A DNA stretch of 64,000 nucleotides from Marinobacterium rhizophilum DSM 18822 (GCF_000378045.1 NZ_KB899096.1:62001-126000); one strand, 5' to 3'. Shown: positions 25,518-34,163, numbered from the stretch's first letter. Notes: generated by a model from the letters alone, not told the origin. A program made the numbers and translations.

Positions 25518-26948
25518 TCAGAGACGGAACTTGAACACCAGCTTCATCAGCTTCTCGTAGCGGGGGCCGTAAGGCGGTGCCAGCATCAGGATGCCGGACT
25601 GCCTGGCCTGCTGGAACACCGGACGCAGTTTGGAGAACTCCAGGAAGCCCTCCTTGCCGTGGTAGTGTCCCATGCCGCTGTTGCCCACGCCGCCGAACGG
25701 CATGTCGTGCTGCGCGGCCTGCAGAACGGTATCGTTAAGAGACACGCCACCGGACAGGGTGTTGTAGATCACCTTTTCCTGCAGGCGCTTGTCGTTGCTA
25801 AACAGGTAGAGTCCCAACGGACGCTCGCCCGCATTGATGTACTGAATCACCTCGTCGATACTGTCGTAGAGCTTGATCGGCAGCAGCGGTCCGAAGATCT
25901 CGTCGCGCATGATCAGCATGTCCTCCTTGACGTCCAGCACTACCGTGGGCGGATACTTGCGATCCTTGGCGTTGGGCTCGCCCTTGGGCACCAGACGGAC
26001 CGCCCTGGCCCCCTTCTGGGTGGCATCTTCAAGGGTTTGTGAAATCCGCGCGAACGCCTTGTCGTCGATCAGCGAGGTGAAATCCGAGGAGTCGGCGCTG
26101 GCGTAGCGCGCGCTCACCACATCCTTGGCGTGCTGGACGAATTCGTCCAGCTTGGCGCGCGGCAGGAACAGGTAGTCCGGCGCGGTACAGGTCTGGCCGC
26201 CGTTGATGCACTTGCCCCACAGCACCCGCTCGGCGGCGGTGCGCAGGTTGTAGTCGGGGGCGACGATGGTGGGCGACTTGCCGCCCAGCTCCAGGGTGAC
26301 CGGGGTCAGGTACTTGGAGGCGGTTTCCATCACCACCTTGCCGGTGGCCGGGGAGCCCGTGAACACCAGGTGATCCCAGGGGCGGTCGGTGAACGCGCCG
26401 GCGGAGACGCCGGGAATCACCGCGAACTGCTCGTCGCTGAATTCGGCCGACACCAGCTTGTCCATCAGGCGGCACAGGTTCTGGGAGTTGGCCGCCATCT
26501 TGACCATGACGCGGTTACCCGCCGCCAGTGCGGTGATGGAGGGCCCCACCGCCAGTGCCAACGGGTAGTTCCAGGGGCTGACCACGCCGACCACGCCCTT
26601 GGGCTGCGGAATCACGCGGTTCTTGGCCCCAAAGAAGTTGAGCCCCACGTGACGCTTCTCGGGCTTCATCCACTTTTTCAGCTGCTTCTTGTGGTAGGCC
26701 ACCGCGCTGGTCAGCTGGGAGATATCCAGCAGCTTGGTTTCCTGCGGGCAGCGGTTGCCGAAGTCAGCATTGACCGCCGCGCAGATGGCGTCCATGTTTT
26801 CCATCAGGATCTTGTCGATCTTGTTCAGCGCGTCGATGCGCTCCTGATAGCTCGGATAGGGCTTCTCGCGTGAGGCACGACGTTGCCTGTCAAAAACCTG
26901 ATCAATGCGACTCTGCTCGCTGGCGACTTTCAATGCTGCGTTGCTCAT
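25518..26948 (-). CDS. Coniferyl-aldehyde dehydrogenase-like aldehyde dehydrogenase (CalB type)
   Basis: 476 residues. The short-form ALDH layout (no extended N-terminus, class 3-like) resembles CalB coniferyl aldehyde dehydrogenase. Motifs: GVVGVVSPWNYPLAL near residue 120, FTGSPATGKVVMETAS, the glutamate in TLELGGKSPTIVAPD, the catalytic cysteine in NGGQTCTAPDYLFLP, and EIFGPLLPIKLYDS. The C-terminal hydrophobic tail YEKLMKLVFKFRL could bind the membrane. It would oxidise an aromatic or aliphatic aldehyde to the acid. ATG 26948 follows AGAGGTTCAA; the frame extends upstream to 27083 but without a good ribosome-binding site. It is divergent from the acyl-CoA synthetase. Confidence 0.88.
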   Translation of the reverse strand: MSNAALKVASEQSRIDQVFDRQRRASREKPYPSYQERIDALNKIDKILMENMDAICAAVNADFGNRCPQETKLLDISQLTSAVAYHKKQLKKWMKPEKRHVGLNFFGAKNRVIPQPKGVVGVVSPWNYPLALAVGPSITALAAGNRVMVKMAANSQNLCRLMDKLVSAEFSDEQFAVIPGVSAGAFTDRPWDHLVFTGSPATGKVVMETASKYLTPVTLELGGKSPTIVAPDYNLRTAAERVLWGKCINGGQTCTAPDYLFLPRAKLDEFVQHAKDVVSARYASADSSDFTSLIDDKAFARISQTLEDATQKGARAVRLVPKGEPNAKDRKYPPTVVLDVKEDMLIMRDEIFGPLLPIKLYDSIDEVIQYINAGERPLGLYLFSNDKRLQEKVIYNTLSGGVSLNDTVLQAAQHDMPFGGVGNSGMGHYHGKEGFLEFSKLRPVFQQARQSGILMLAPPYGPRYEKLMKLVFKFRL

Positions 26949-27154
26949 TTGAACCTCTGTTTTATTGTTCTGCCTCAGACCAACCCCGCCCCGCAAACGC
27001 CTGATTGCTGCGCAGGTATCGAACATGGGTGAGTAGATGCTGTTCTCGGGCGGCCTGCAGGCGTGCTGCGGGCTGAACGCCAACCGTACGGACGGGGCGC
27101 ACTCGTAGCCGCCAATCCTTCATTCGTAGCCTAGCGGCTGGGACCAAAACCCAG

Positions 27155-27263
27155 CTTGACAGAAGATGCTCGCAACTTGACAAAAGGTGACAACGACGGG
27201 GGCGCAATGCCACCGCGTCGTGCTCGATCGCAAAATGTCAAAAGCAGGGCATTTTATGTCAAG
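27155..27263. promoter_or_regulatory. Dyad of two 21-bp-phased TTGACA half-site pairs
   Basis: TTGACA occurs at 27156-27161 and 27177-27182, exactly 21 bp apart. Its complement TGTCAA occurs at 27236-27241 and 27257-27262, again 21 bp apart. The pairs are related by one dyad centre at about 27209. The first two copies share CTTGACA-N-AAG-R-TG, and the outermost right copy reads CTTGACATAAAATG on the minus strand. An inner inverted repeat ACGACG/CGTCGT lies at 27193-27221. Direct repeats at 21 bp suit an AraC-family dimer on one DNA face. Confidence 0.55.
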
Positions 27264-27367
27264 CCAGTCGACCAAGATCTTCTGCACCATGGCTTAACAA
27301 CATCGCGCGCCAGATCCAATTTCGATAACAAGACTCAAGGCAAGGCGAAGAATTCGCATTGATGATC

Positions 27368-27417
27368 GGCGCCAAGCCGGCCTTCGGTTCTGTTCACCCG
27401 AAACGGAAGCTGGCGCC
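27368..27417 (+). promoter_or_regulatory. Long leader hairpin of the acyl-CoA synthetase gene
   Basis: GGCGCCA at 27368-27374 pairs with TGGCGCC at 27411-27417. Inside it GC/GC and CC/GG steps continue to a second perfect stem TTCGG (27383-27387)/CCGAA (27398-27402). The structure ends 40 nt before the start codon. There is no U-tract, so it is a leader structure rather than a simple terminator. Confidence 0.45.
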
Positions 27418-27457
27418 CTACCCCCGAAATAACAAAACAACAATATGAGAGACGGCG

Positions 27458-29095
27458 ATGACCACTAAAATCCTCAAGCCCAGTGAATCCGCTTACGACT
27501 ACCCACTGCTGATCAAGCGCATCCTGACCTCGCACCAACGTACCGAGCAGCGCAATGTGATCGTCTCGGGTGAACACCGTTTCTCCTATGCGCAACTTAA
27601 CGAGCGCATCTGCCGTCTGGCCAACACCCTGAAACAGCTGGGTATCGGTCCCGGTGATACGGTTGCCGTGATGGACTGGGACAGTCACCGCTATCTGGAA
27701 TGTTTCTTCGCCGTACCGATGCTGGGTGCGATTCTGCATACGGTCAACATTCGGCTCTCGCCGGCACAGATTCTGTACACCATGAACCATGCCGAGGATG
27801 ATCTGGTATTGGTTCACGATGATTTTCTGCCGATCGTCGAAGGGATCAAAGACCAGCTGGAAACGGTCAGGGGCTTTGTCCAGCTGAGTGACGATACGAC
27901 TCCCGTTGCTCCCGCCTTCACCACCTTCGGCGAATATGAACAACTGCTCGACCAGGCCGAGGCCGACTACGCGTTTCCCGACTTCGATGAGAACTCGGTG
28001 GCCACCACCTTCTACACCACCGGCACCACCGGCAACCCCAAAGGGGTTTACTTCAGCCACCGTCAGCTGGTGCTACACACCCTCAACATGGTTAACACTC
28101 TGTCCACCTCCAGCTCCGAAGGCCCGCTGCTCGATCACGCCGGCAGCTACATGCCGATCACCCCCATGTTTCATGTGCATGCATGGGGGATTCCCTATGC
28201 CGCCACCATGATGGGGGTAAAACAGGTCTATCCGGGCCGTTACGAGCCGAACACCCTGGCCCGACTCATCCGCGAAGAGGGTGTCACCTTCTCCCACTGC
28301 GTACCCACTATCCTGCAAATGGTGCTGCAGTCCGACCAGGCCAGGGACACCGATTTCAGTGGCTGGAAGGTCATCATCGGCGGCAGCGCGCTGACCTCGG
28401 GACTTGCTGAGCAGTCCATGGCTCTGGGTATCGAACCCTTTAGCGCCTATGGCATGTCCGAAACCTGCCCACTGCTGTGCATCACGCGCATGACGTCCGA
28501 ACTGAGCGCTCGACCCGCCGATGAGCAAGCTCACTGGCGAGTTAAAGCAGGACAGCCGTCTAATCTGGTGGACCTCGAGATCTGGGATCCACAAGGGAAT
28601 CCTCTGCCCCACGACGGCGTCAGTACCGGCGAAGTCGTCACCCGCGCCCCCTGGCTGACGCAGAGCTATCTGAACGAGCCCGAGAAAGGCGACGAACTCT
28701 GGAGCGGTGGCTGGCTACATACCGGCGACATCGCCTGCATCCATCCCGATGGCTTTGTCGAGATCAAGGACCGCATCAAGGACGTCATTAAAACCGGTGG
28801 CGAGTGGATCTCCTCGCTGGAGCTGGAAAGCCTGATCAGCACCCATCCCGACGTTGCGGCCGTGGCGGTCATCGGCATACCCGATGAGCGCTGGGGCGAA
28901 CGTCCTTCAGCGCTGATCGTACCCTCCTCTGGAAACCTGACGTCAGCGGTACTCGAGCAGCACCTGCAGCAGTACGTGGACAGCGGTCGCATCAACAAGT
29001 GGGCCGTTCCGAAAACGATCAAGCTGGCCGATGACATTCCCAAAACCAGCGTCGGCAAGATCGATAAAAAATTGATCCGCGCCCAATGGTCATAA
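27458..29095 (+). CDS. Medium/long-chain fatty acyl-CoA synthetase (AMP-binding)
   Basis: 545 residues of the adenylate-forming superfamily. P-loop-like YTTGTTGNPKGVYFSH near residue 188, FSAYGMSETCPLLC near 327, GWLHTGDIACIHPDGFVEI near 425, the hinge DRIKDVIKTGGEWISSLELE, and the C-terminal lysine in PKTSVGKIDKKLI. The sequence pattern (LNERICRLANTLKQLGIGPGD, HTVNIRLSPAQILYTMNHAE) resembles AlkK-type medium-chain synthetases. It should activate a carboxylic acid to its CoA ester and may feed the beta-oxidation genes 15 kb away, or the product of the divergent aldehyde dehydrogenase. Start ATG 27458 follows GAGAGACGG. Confidence 0.9.
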   Translation: MTTKILKPSESAYDYPLLIKRILTSHQRTEQRNVIVSGEHRFSYAQLNERICRLANTLKQLGIGPGDTVAVMDWDSHRYLECFFAVPMLGAILHTVNIRLSPAQILYTMNHAEDDLVLVHDDFLPIVEGIKDQLETVRGFVQLSDDTTPVAPAFTTFGEYEQLLDQAEADYAFPDFDENSVATTFYTTGTTGNPKGVYFSHRQLVLHTLNMVNTLSTSSSEGPLLDHAGSYMPITPMFHVHAWGIPYAATMMGVKQVYPGRYEPNTLARLIREEGVTFSHCVPTILQMVLQSDQARDTDFSGWKVIIGGSALTSGLAEQSMALGIEPFSAYGMSETCPLLCITRMTSELSARPADEQAHWRVKAGQPSNLVDLEIWDPQGNPLPHDGVSTGEVVTRAPWLTQSYLNEPEKGDELWSGGWLHTGDIACIHPDGFVEIKDRIKDVIKTGGEWISSLELESLISTHPDVAAVAVIGIPDERWGERPSALIVPSSGNLTSAVLEQHLQQYVDSGRINKWAVPKTIKLADDIPKTSVGKIDKKLIRAQWS

Positions 29096-29104
29096 CCGCT
29101 TACA

Positions 29105-29147
29105 CCGGGCAACAGCCCGGAAACCGAGCCCGCCGCTGAAGGCGGGC
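29105..29147 (+). promoter_or_regulatory. Two tandem GC hairpins between synthetase and permease genes
   Basis: CCGGGC-AACA-GCCCGG at 29105-29120 and GCCCGCC (29128-29134)/GGCGGGC (29141-29147) are two perfect stem-loops 7 nt apart, filling half of the 80-bp gap. Neither has a U-tract. They resemble intercistronic stabiliser or processing elements. Confidence 0.55.
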
Positions 29148-29175
29148 ATTCGATAGCTTCGGAGAATAATAATAA

Positions 29176-30549
29176 ATGGAATACGCAGGATTAATAGGCA
29201 GCGTCGCGCTGCTCATCTGGCTGGCCCTGCGCGGGGTGAATATCATCCTGGCGTCGCTGATCAGCTCTCTGGTGGTCATTCTGACCAATGGTTTGCCACT
29301 GGCAGCGAGCCTGTCCGAATACTACGTTTTCGGTCCGCTGGGCGCCTTTACCTTCGCCGGCAAGTTCTTCCTGCTGTTCGCCGCCGGCGCCATTTTCGGC
29401 CGCGTCATGGGCGACAGCCACGCCGCATCGAGTATCGCCATGGCACTGGTGCGCCGCCTCGGTGCGCACCGCGCGCTGTGGATCACCACCCTGGCCTGCG
29501 CCCTGCTCACCTACGGTGGTGTTGTCGCCTTCGTGGTGATTTTCGCCATCTATCCGCTTGGCCTCAAACTGCTGCAAGAAGCCGATATTCCCAAGCGGCT
29601 GTTCTGCGGCGCGCTGGCGCTGGGGGCCGGGACCTTCACCCTGACCACCCTGCCTGGCACGCCGTCGATACACAATGTGATTTCATCGGTCGCGCTGGGC
29701 ACCGACCTGTTCGCGGGCTTCTGGATTGCCACCGTCGGTGGCGCACTGATGTTCATTTTCGGAATCTGGTACCTGGAACGCGAGCGCGTGCTGGCAGTTG
29801 AGCGCGGCGAAGGGTTCACGCCCGCGCCCCATGACCGCATCTCCTGCGTTGACGAGCGCGATTATCCGCATTGGCTCACGGCCAGCCTGCCGCTGGCACT
29901 GGTGCTGCTGTTCATCATTCTGCCCCGCGTGATCAGCATGTCCATCGACATGGCCGCACTGGCGGAAGGCTCGCTGCTGCGCGCCGTGCTGCTGTTTGCC
30001 AACAGCCAGCCGATTATCTGGCCAAGCATTGCCCTGCTGGCCGGGTCGGTCGTCGCAGCCGTACTCTTCCCGGCGATACAGCGCGAGGCGATGAAGGTGA
30101 TGGGACACGGCACCCAGGACTCCATCATGCCGCTGATCAACACCGCCGCCGTGATCGGATTTGGCGGCGTGGTCACGCATACCGCAGGGTTCGTGGACTT
30201 CACGTCGTTCATGCTGAATTCCGCACTGCCGCCGCTGCTGTCAATGTTTGCCTCGATCAGCCTGGTCTCCGCCATTACCGGTTCGGCCACCGGCGGCCTG
30301 CAGATATTCATGCAGACCCTGGCGCCCTCCTACCTCGAGATGGGTATCGAGCCCCAGGTGCTGCACCGTATCGCCACCATGGCCAGCGGCGGCTTCGATT
30401 CCCTGCCCCACTGCGGCGCGATTGTCGCCATGCTGACCATCACCGGCCTGACCCACAAGGAAGCCTACCGGGACGTCGGCGTGATCACCGTGGTGATCCC
30501 GGTCGGCGTCACGCTGGGCATGATCGCACTCATCCCGCTGCTGGGATAA
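29176..30549 (+). CDS. GntP-family permease
   Basis: 457 residues with about 12 hydrophobic segments (first helix GLIGSVALLIWLALRGVNII). The family-type motif GALALGAGTFTLTTLPGTPS near residue 155 and the C-terminal FDSLPHCGAIVAMLTITGLTH support GntP. The family imports gluconate and related hydroxy or sugar acids by proton symport. Here it lies directly before two 2-hydroxyacid dehydrogenases and within reach of sugar-acid dehydratases, which makes a hydroxy/sugar acid a reasonable cargo. It starts 80 bp after the acyl-CoA synthetase, behind two hairpins, with GGAGAAT upstream. Confidence 0.88.
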   Translation: MEYAGLIGSVALLIWLALRGVNIILASLISSLVVILTNGLPLAASLSEYYVFGPLGAFTFAGKFFLLFAAGAIFGRVMGDSHAASSIAMALVRRLGAHRALWITTLACALLTYGGVVAFVVIFAIYPLGLKLLQEADIPKRLFCGALALGAGTFTLTTLPGTPSIHNVISSVALGTDLFAGFWIATVGGALMFIFGIWYLERERVLAVERGEGFTPAPHDRISCVDERDYPHWLTASLPLALVLLFIILPRVISMSIDMAALAEGSLLRAVLLFANSQPIIWPSIALLAGSVVAAVLFPAIQREAMKVMGHGTQDSIMPLINTAAVIGFGGVVTHTAGFVDFTSFMLNSALPPLLSMFASISLVSAITGSATGGLQIFMQTLAPSYLEMGIEPQVLHRIATMASGGFDSLPHCGAIVAMLTITGLTHKEAYRDVGVITVVIPVGVTLGMIALIPLLG

Positions 30550-30589
30550 CCCCATCTATTCCATCAATAAGAAACAGGAGCCCGATTCC

Positions 30590-31522
30590 ATGGGCAATAC
30601 CACAATTATCGTCTCCCGCCCGTTGCCACCCGCCATGATGGAGGCACTGGGTCAGTTTGGATCGCTGCGTGTCGTCGACCTGGGCCAGCCGCTGCCCGAC
30701 GACGGCGACATCTTGGTTTCCACCCCCATGGACCCGGTTACCGCCGACGTCATCGACCAGTTGCCGACATCGTTACGCCTGATCGCCAACATCGGGGTGG
30801 GCACCGACAACATCGACCTGGCGGCGGCCCGTGATCGCGGCATCGTGGTCAGCAACACCCCGGTGGTCACCGAGGATACCGCCGACCTGACCCTGGCGCT
30901 GATGTTGGCCACCTGCCGCCGTTTGAGCATCAGCGAACGCCACCTGCGCGCCGGCAACTGGACCGCCGGCGTGGCTCAGCTGGGCCAGCGGGTGCACGGC
31001 AAGCGCCTAGGCATCATCGGCTTCGGCGCCATCGGCCAGGCGGTCGCGCAACGGGCGCGTGGCTTCAACATGGAGATTCTCTACCACGGCCCGCACCGCA
31101 AGCCGGAGGCGGAGGCAGCGCTGGGCGCCCGCTACTGTGCCACCCTCGATCAGCTGCTGGCCGAGGCGGATATCGTCTCCCTCAACTGCGCCCTCACGGA
31201 ACAGACCCGTCACCTGCTCAACGCCGAGTCGCTCGCAAAAATGAAGCCGGGCGCGGTGGTGATCAACACCGGCCGCGGCCCGCTGATCGACGAGGCGGCG
31301 CTGGTGGAGGCGCTGCGCTGCGGCCATCTCGGCGCGGTCGGTCTGGATGTGTTTGAGTTCGAGCCCGAGATCACCCCGGCGTTGCGCGAATTCGACAATG
31401 TCACCCTGCTGCCCCATATCGGCAGCGCCACCGCCGAGTGCCGCATGGATATGGCGCGCCGGGTGTGCGCCAACATCGGCCAGTTTCTGCAGCAGGGCGC
31501 GCCGCTGGACCGCTGTCACTGA
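30590..31522 (+). CDS. D-isomer-specific 2-hydroxyacid dehydrogenase (NAD(P)H)
   Basis: 310 residues. NAD-binding LGIIGFGAIGQAVAQRARGF near residue 143, the arginine in INTGRGPLIDE near 227, the glutamate in LDVFEFEPEI near 258, and the catalytic histidine in LLPHIGSATAE near 276. All active-site residues of the family are therefore present. Best matches in style are glyoxylate/hydroxypyruvate reductase-type enzymes. CAGGAG lies upstream of ATG 30590. It is followed after 27 bp by an FMN-dependent L-2-hydroxyacid dehydrogenase. The pair could interconvert stereoisomers through the 2-oxoacid or handle lactate released in the pathway. Confidence 0.9.
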   Translation: MGNTTIIVSRPLPPAMMEALGQFGSLRVVDLGQPLPDDGDILVSTPMDPVTADVIDQLPTSLRLIANIGVGTDNIDLAAARDRGIVVSNTPVVTEDTADLTLALMLATCRRLSISERHLRAGNWTAGVAQLGQRVHGKRLGIIGFGAIGQAVAQRARGFNMEILYHGPHRKPEAEAALGARYCATLDQLLAEADIVSLNCALTEQTRHLLNAESLAKMKPGAVVINTGRGPLIDEAALVEALRCGHLGAVGLDVFEFEPEITPALREFDNVTLLPHIGSATAECRMDMARRVCANIGQFLQQGAPLDRCH

Positions 31523-31549
31523 TCCAGAATCGCTAACGGAGAGTTCGCC

Positions 31550-32770
31550 ATGAGCCTTTTCAACGTAAACCCGGTCACCGTCGACGACTACCGCCGTCGC
31601 GCCAAGCGTTACCTGCCGCGCTTTCTGTTCGACTACATCGATGGCGGCGCCAACCGCGAAACCACCCTGGCGTCCAACGTCAACGATTTCGACCGCTACC
31701 GGCTGATCCAGCGGGTGATGAAGAATGTCGACAACGTCGACACCGGTACCACCCTCGCCGGCCAGGCCGCCAGCATGCCGCTGGCGCTGGCCCCGGTGGG
31801 CATGGCCGGCATGTTCGCCCGCCGCGGCGAAACCCAGGGTGCCCGCGCCGCCGACGCTATCGGCATTCCGTTCACCTGTTCCACCCTCGGCATCTGCCCG
31901 GTGGAGGAGATCATCGCCGCCACTGGCAAGCCGATCTGGTTCCAGCTCTACATGCTGCGTGACCGCGACATCGTCAAGGCGCTGCTCAAGCGCGCCGAGA
32001 ACGCCGGTATCACCACTCTGGTGTTCACCGTCGACCTGGCGGTGGCCGGCATGCGCCTGCGCGACTATCGCAACGGCATGATCGGTACCAACCTGGCCAG
32101 CAAGCTGTCCAAAGCCGCCCAGTTACTCTACAGCCCGCTCTGGCTGAAGGATGTGGGGATCAAGGGCAAGCCGCACACCATCGGCAACCTCAGCCAGGTG
32201 GTCCCCGACCCGGACGATCTGAATGCCTACAAGGCGTTTATCGACGCCCAGTTCGATGCCAGCGTCACCTGGGAGGATATCGCTTGGCTGCGCGACCTCT
32301 GGCCGGGCAAGCTGCTGATCAAGGGGGTGATGGAAGTGGAAGACGCCCTGGCGGCGGTGAACGTCGGCGCTGACGGCGTGGTGGTTTCCAACCACGGCGG
32401 CCGCCAGCTGGATTCGGTCGCCTCCAGCATCAGCAAGCTTGCGGCCATCGCCGATGCCATCGGCCACCGCGCCGAGGTCTATCTGGACGGCGGCGTGCGC
32501 GACGGCCTGGATGTGCTCAAGGCGGTGGCTCTGGGCGCCGATGGCGTGCTGATCGGCCGCCCCTGGATCTACGCCATGGCCGGCGGCGGCGAAACCGGCA
32601 TCAACAACCTGCTCGACACCTTCCAGCGGGAGATCCGCACCGGCATGGCGCTGCTCGGGGTCAACCGTATCGACCAGGTCAACCGCGACCTGATCGAGCT
32701 GGCCGACGCGCCGGCACGCCTCGACACGGGCCTGGAACCCAAGCCGCTGCGCCACACGCGGGCAGTCTGA
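31550..32770 (+). CDS. lldD: FMN-dependent alpha-hydroxyacid dehydrogenase (L-lactate dehydrogenase, LldD-like)
   Basis: 406 residues, a TIM-barrel flavoprotein. Signatures: FLFDYIDGGANRETTLASN near residue 23, MPLALAPVGMAGMF, WFQLYMLRDRDIVKALLKRA, the lysine in LLIKGVMEVEDA near 260, the catalytic histidine and arginine in VVSNHGGRQLDS near 282, and DGGVRDGLDVLKAVALGADG. It also has the long loop between barrel strands 4 and 5 with a hydrophobic tract (AAQLLYSPLWLKDVG) that anchors quinone-linked LldD to the membrane. It should oxidise L-lactate to pyruvate. In this island, lactate could come from the FAH hydrolase or an aldolase product. Confidence 0.88.
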   Translation: MSLFNVNPVTVDDYRRRAKRYLPRFLFDYIDGGANRETTLASNVNDFDRYRLIQRVMKNVDNVDTGTTLAGQAASMPLALAPVGMAGMFARRGETQGARAADAIGIPFTCSTLGICPVEEIIAATGKPIWFQLYMLRDRDIVKALLKRAENAGITTLVFTVDLAVAGMRLRDYRNGMIGTNLASKLSKAAQLLYSPLWLKDVGIKGKPHTIGNLSQVVPDPDDLNAYKAFIDAQFDASVTWEDIAWLRDLWPGKLLIKGVMEVEDALAAVNVGADGVVVSNHGGRQLDSVASSISKLAAIADAIGHRAEVYLDGGVRDGLDVLKAVALGADGVLIGRPWIYAMAGGGETGINNLLDTFQREIRTGMALLGVNRIDQVNRDLIELADAPARLDTGLEPKPLRHTRAV

Positions 32771-32850
32771 CCGGCCCTGCCAGCCGCGCCGTCGTCAAGG
32801 CGGCGCCGTGGTCAGGTACAGCAATTCATCACAACTCACAGGAACAGCCA

Positions 32851-33138
32851 ATGAGTGCCTACGTTATTTTCGATATCGATATCCATGATCTTGCGCGCTA
32901 CCAGGACTTCATGACCCAGGCCAAACCCGCCATAGAGGCCGCGGGTGGAAAATACCTGGCCCGCGGTGGCGAACACAAAGTCCTGGAAGGCGATTGGGAA
33001 CCGCGCCGCATCGTGCTGTTTGAATTTCCCTCCATGGCCAAAGCCGAGGAGTTTTACTACGGCGACGTCTACCAGGGGCTGAAAACGATTCGGGACGCGT
33101 GCAGCTCGGGGCGCGTGGTCCTCGTCGACGGTATCTAA
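32851..33138 (+). CDS. DUF1330-family small protein
   Basis: 95 residues with the ferredoxin-like dimeric alpha-beta layout of DUF1330: SAYVIFDIDIHDLARYQDF, AAGGKYLARGGEHKVLEG, RRIVLFEFPSMAKAEEFYYG. No catalytic function is established for the family, although structural relatives include small monooxygenases and isomerases. CACAGGAAC precedes the start. It sits between lldD and the SDR gene, with gaps of 80 and 77 bp, on the same strand, so co-transcription is likely. Confidence 0.85.
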   Translation: MSAYVIFDIDIHDLARYQDFMTQAKPAIEAAGGKYLARGGEHKVLEGDWEPRRIVLFEFPSMAKAEEFYYGDVYQGLKTIRDACSSGRVVLVDGI

Positions 33139-33215
33139 CGGTTCCTCCTGACCCGCTGCAGCTGTGAGTGTTTTTGACCACCAATCGCCGACAATCACCC
33201 AAGGATAACCCCGCT

Positions 33216-33995
33216 ATGAATCTGAACCTGAACGGCCGCACCGCTATCGTCTGCGGCGCGTCCAAAGGCCTCGGGCGTGCCTGCGCCCTGGCGCTTGCCA
33301 AAGAGGGCGTGAATCTGGTCATCAACGCACGCAACGCCAACGCGCTGGAAACAACCGCTGACGAGATACGCACCGAAACCGGCGTTGCTGTCCATGCAGT
33401 CGCCGCCGATATCTCCACCGAAGCCGGGCGCGCCCAGGTACTGGCCGCCTGCCCTGACCCCGATATTCTGGTGACCAACGCCGGCGGACCGCCGCCTGGC
33501 AACTTCCGCGACTGGGATCAACAGGCGTGGTATGCGGCGCTGGACGCCAACATGCTGACCCCGATCTTTCTGATCAAGGCGGTGGTGGACGGCATGCAGG
33601 AACGCCGCTTTGGCCGCATCATCAACATCACCTCGTCGGCGGTGAAGGCGCCGATCTCGATCCTCGGCCTTTCCAACGGCGCCCGCAGCGGCCTGACCGG
33701 TTTTGTGGCAGGACTGGCGCGGGAAACCGTGGCCCATAACGTCACCATCAACAACCTGCTGCCCGGCTCGTTCGAGACCGACCGCTTAACCTCCACCGTC
33801 GAGTCGTATGCGAAGAAACTGGGTGTCAGCGCCGATCAGGTCCGCGAACAGCAGATGCAGGCCAGTCCGGCGAAGCGCTTTGGTGATCCAGCCGAATTCG
33901 GCGCCCTGTGCACCTTCCTGTGCGGCGCCCAGGCCGGCTTTGTCACCGGCCAGAACCTGCTGCTGGACGGCGGCGCCTACCCCGGCACTTTCTAG
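33216..33995 (+). CDS. Short-chain dehydrogenase/reductase (FabG-like)
   Basis: 259 residues. Cofactor motif VCGASKGLGRACALALAKEG near residue 12, the structural DILVTNAGGPPPGNF near 83, catalytic serine in INITSSAVKAPI near 140. The usual YxxxK is replaced: the segment reads LGLSNGARSGLTGFVAGLA, where an Asn-Gly stands at the Tyr position. This SGGPPPG/NGARSGL subgroup is common in proteobacteria and is annotated as SDR, but its chemistry is unproven. AAGGATAA precedes ATG 33216; an earlier TTG at 33168 is rejected. A pathway role as keto-deoxy-sugar-acid dehydrogenase is possible. Confidence 0.82.
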   Translation: MNLNLNGRTAIVCGASKGLGRACALALAKEGVNLVINARNANALETTADEIRTETGVAVHAVAADISTEAGRAQVLAACPDPDILVTNAGGPPPGNFRDWDQQAWYAALDANMLTPIFLIKAVVDGMQERRFGRIINITSSAVKAPISILGLSNGARSGLTGFVAGLARETVAHNVTINNLLPGSFETDRLTSTVESYAKKLGVSADQVREQQMQASPAKRFGDPAEFGALCTFLCGAQAGFVTGQNLLLDGGAYPGTF

Positions 33996-34163
33996 CAGCC
34001 TGTCGGACTTAACACTGATCGACTTGGCTCGGGCACCCTGCATCGCTCTACTTCCTGCATCCATGCAGTCGTGCGGAAAAGCCGGATTTGACAGCTTTTC
34101 CATGCTCGAGCCGTCGGTCCCGATCCGTCCGCTCCCGCGGTCTGCACTATGCTTTTTAGGTAA

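Larger units (their letters stand above)
26949..27457. other. 509-bp divergent regulatory region
   Basis: Separates the leftward aldehyde dehydrogenase from the rightward acyl-CoA synthetase. No gene is supported. It contains the phased TTGACA dyad (27155-27263) and a long leader hairpin (27368-27417), both listed separately. The part nearest the aldehyde dehydrogenase (26949-27120) shows nothing I can name. Confidence 0.6.

Noticed and set aside
27155-27263. Reading the TTGACA copies as -35 boxes of four promoters
   Set aside because: None has an acceptable -10 sequence at 16-18 bp; the 21-bp phasing and dyad symmetry fit protein binding sites better.
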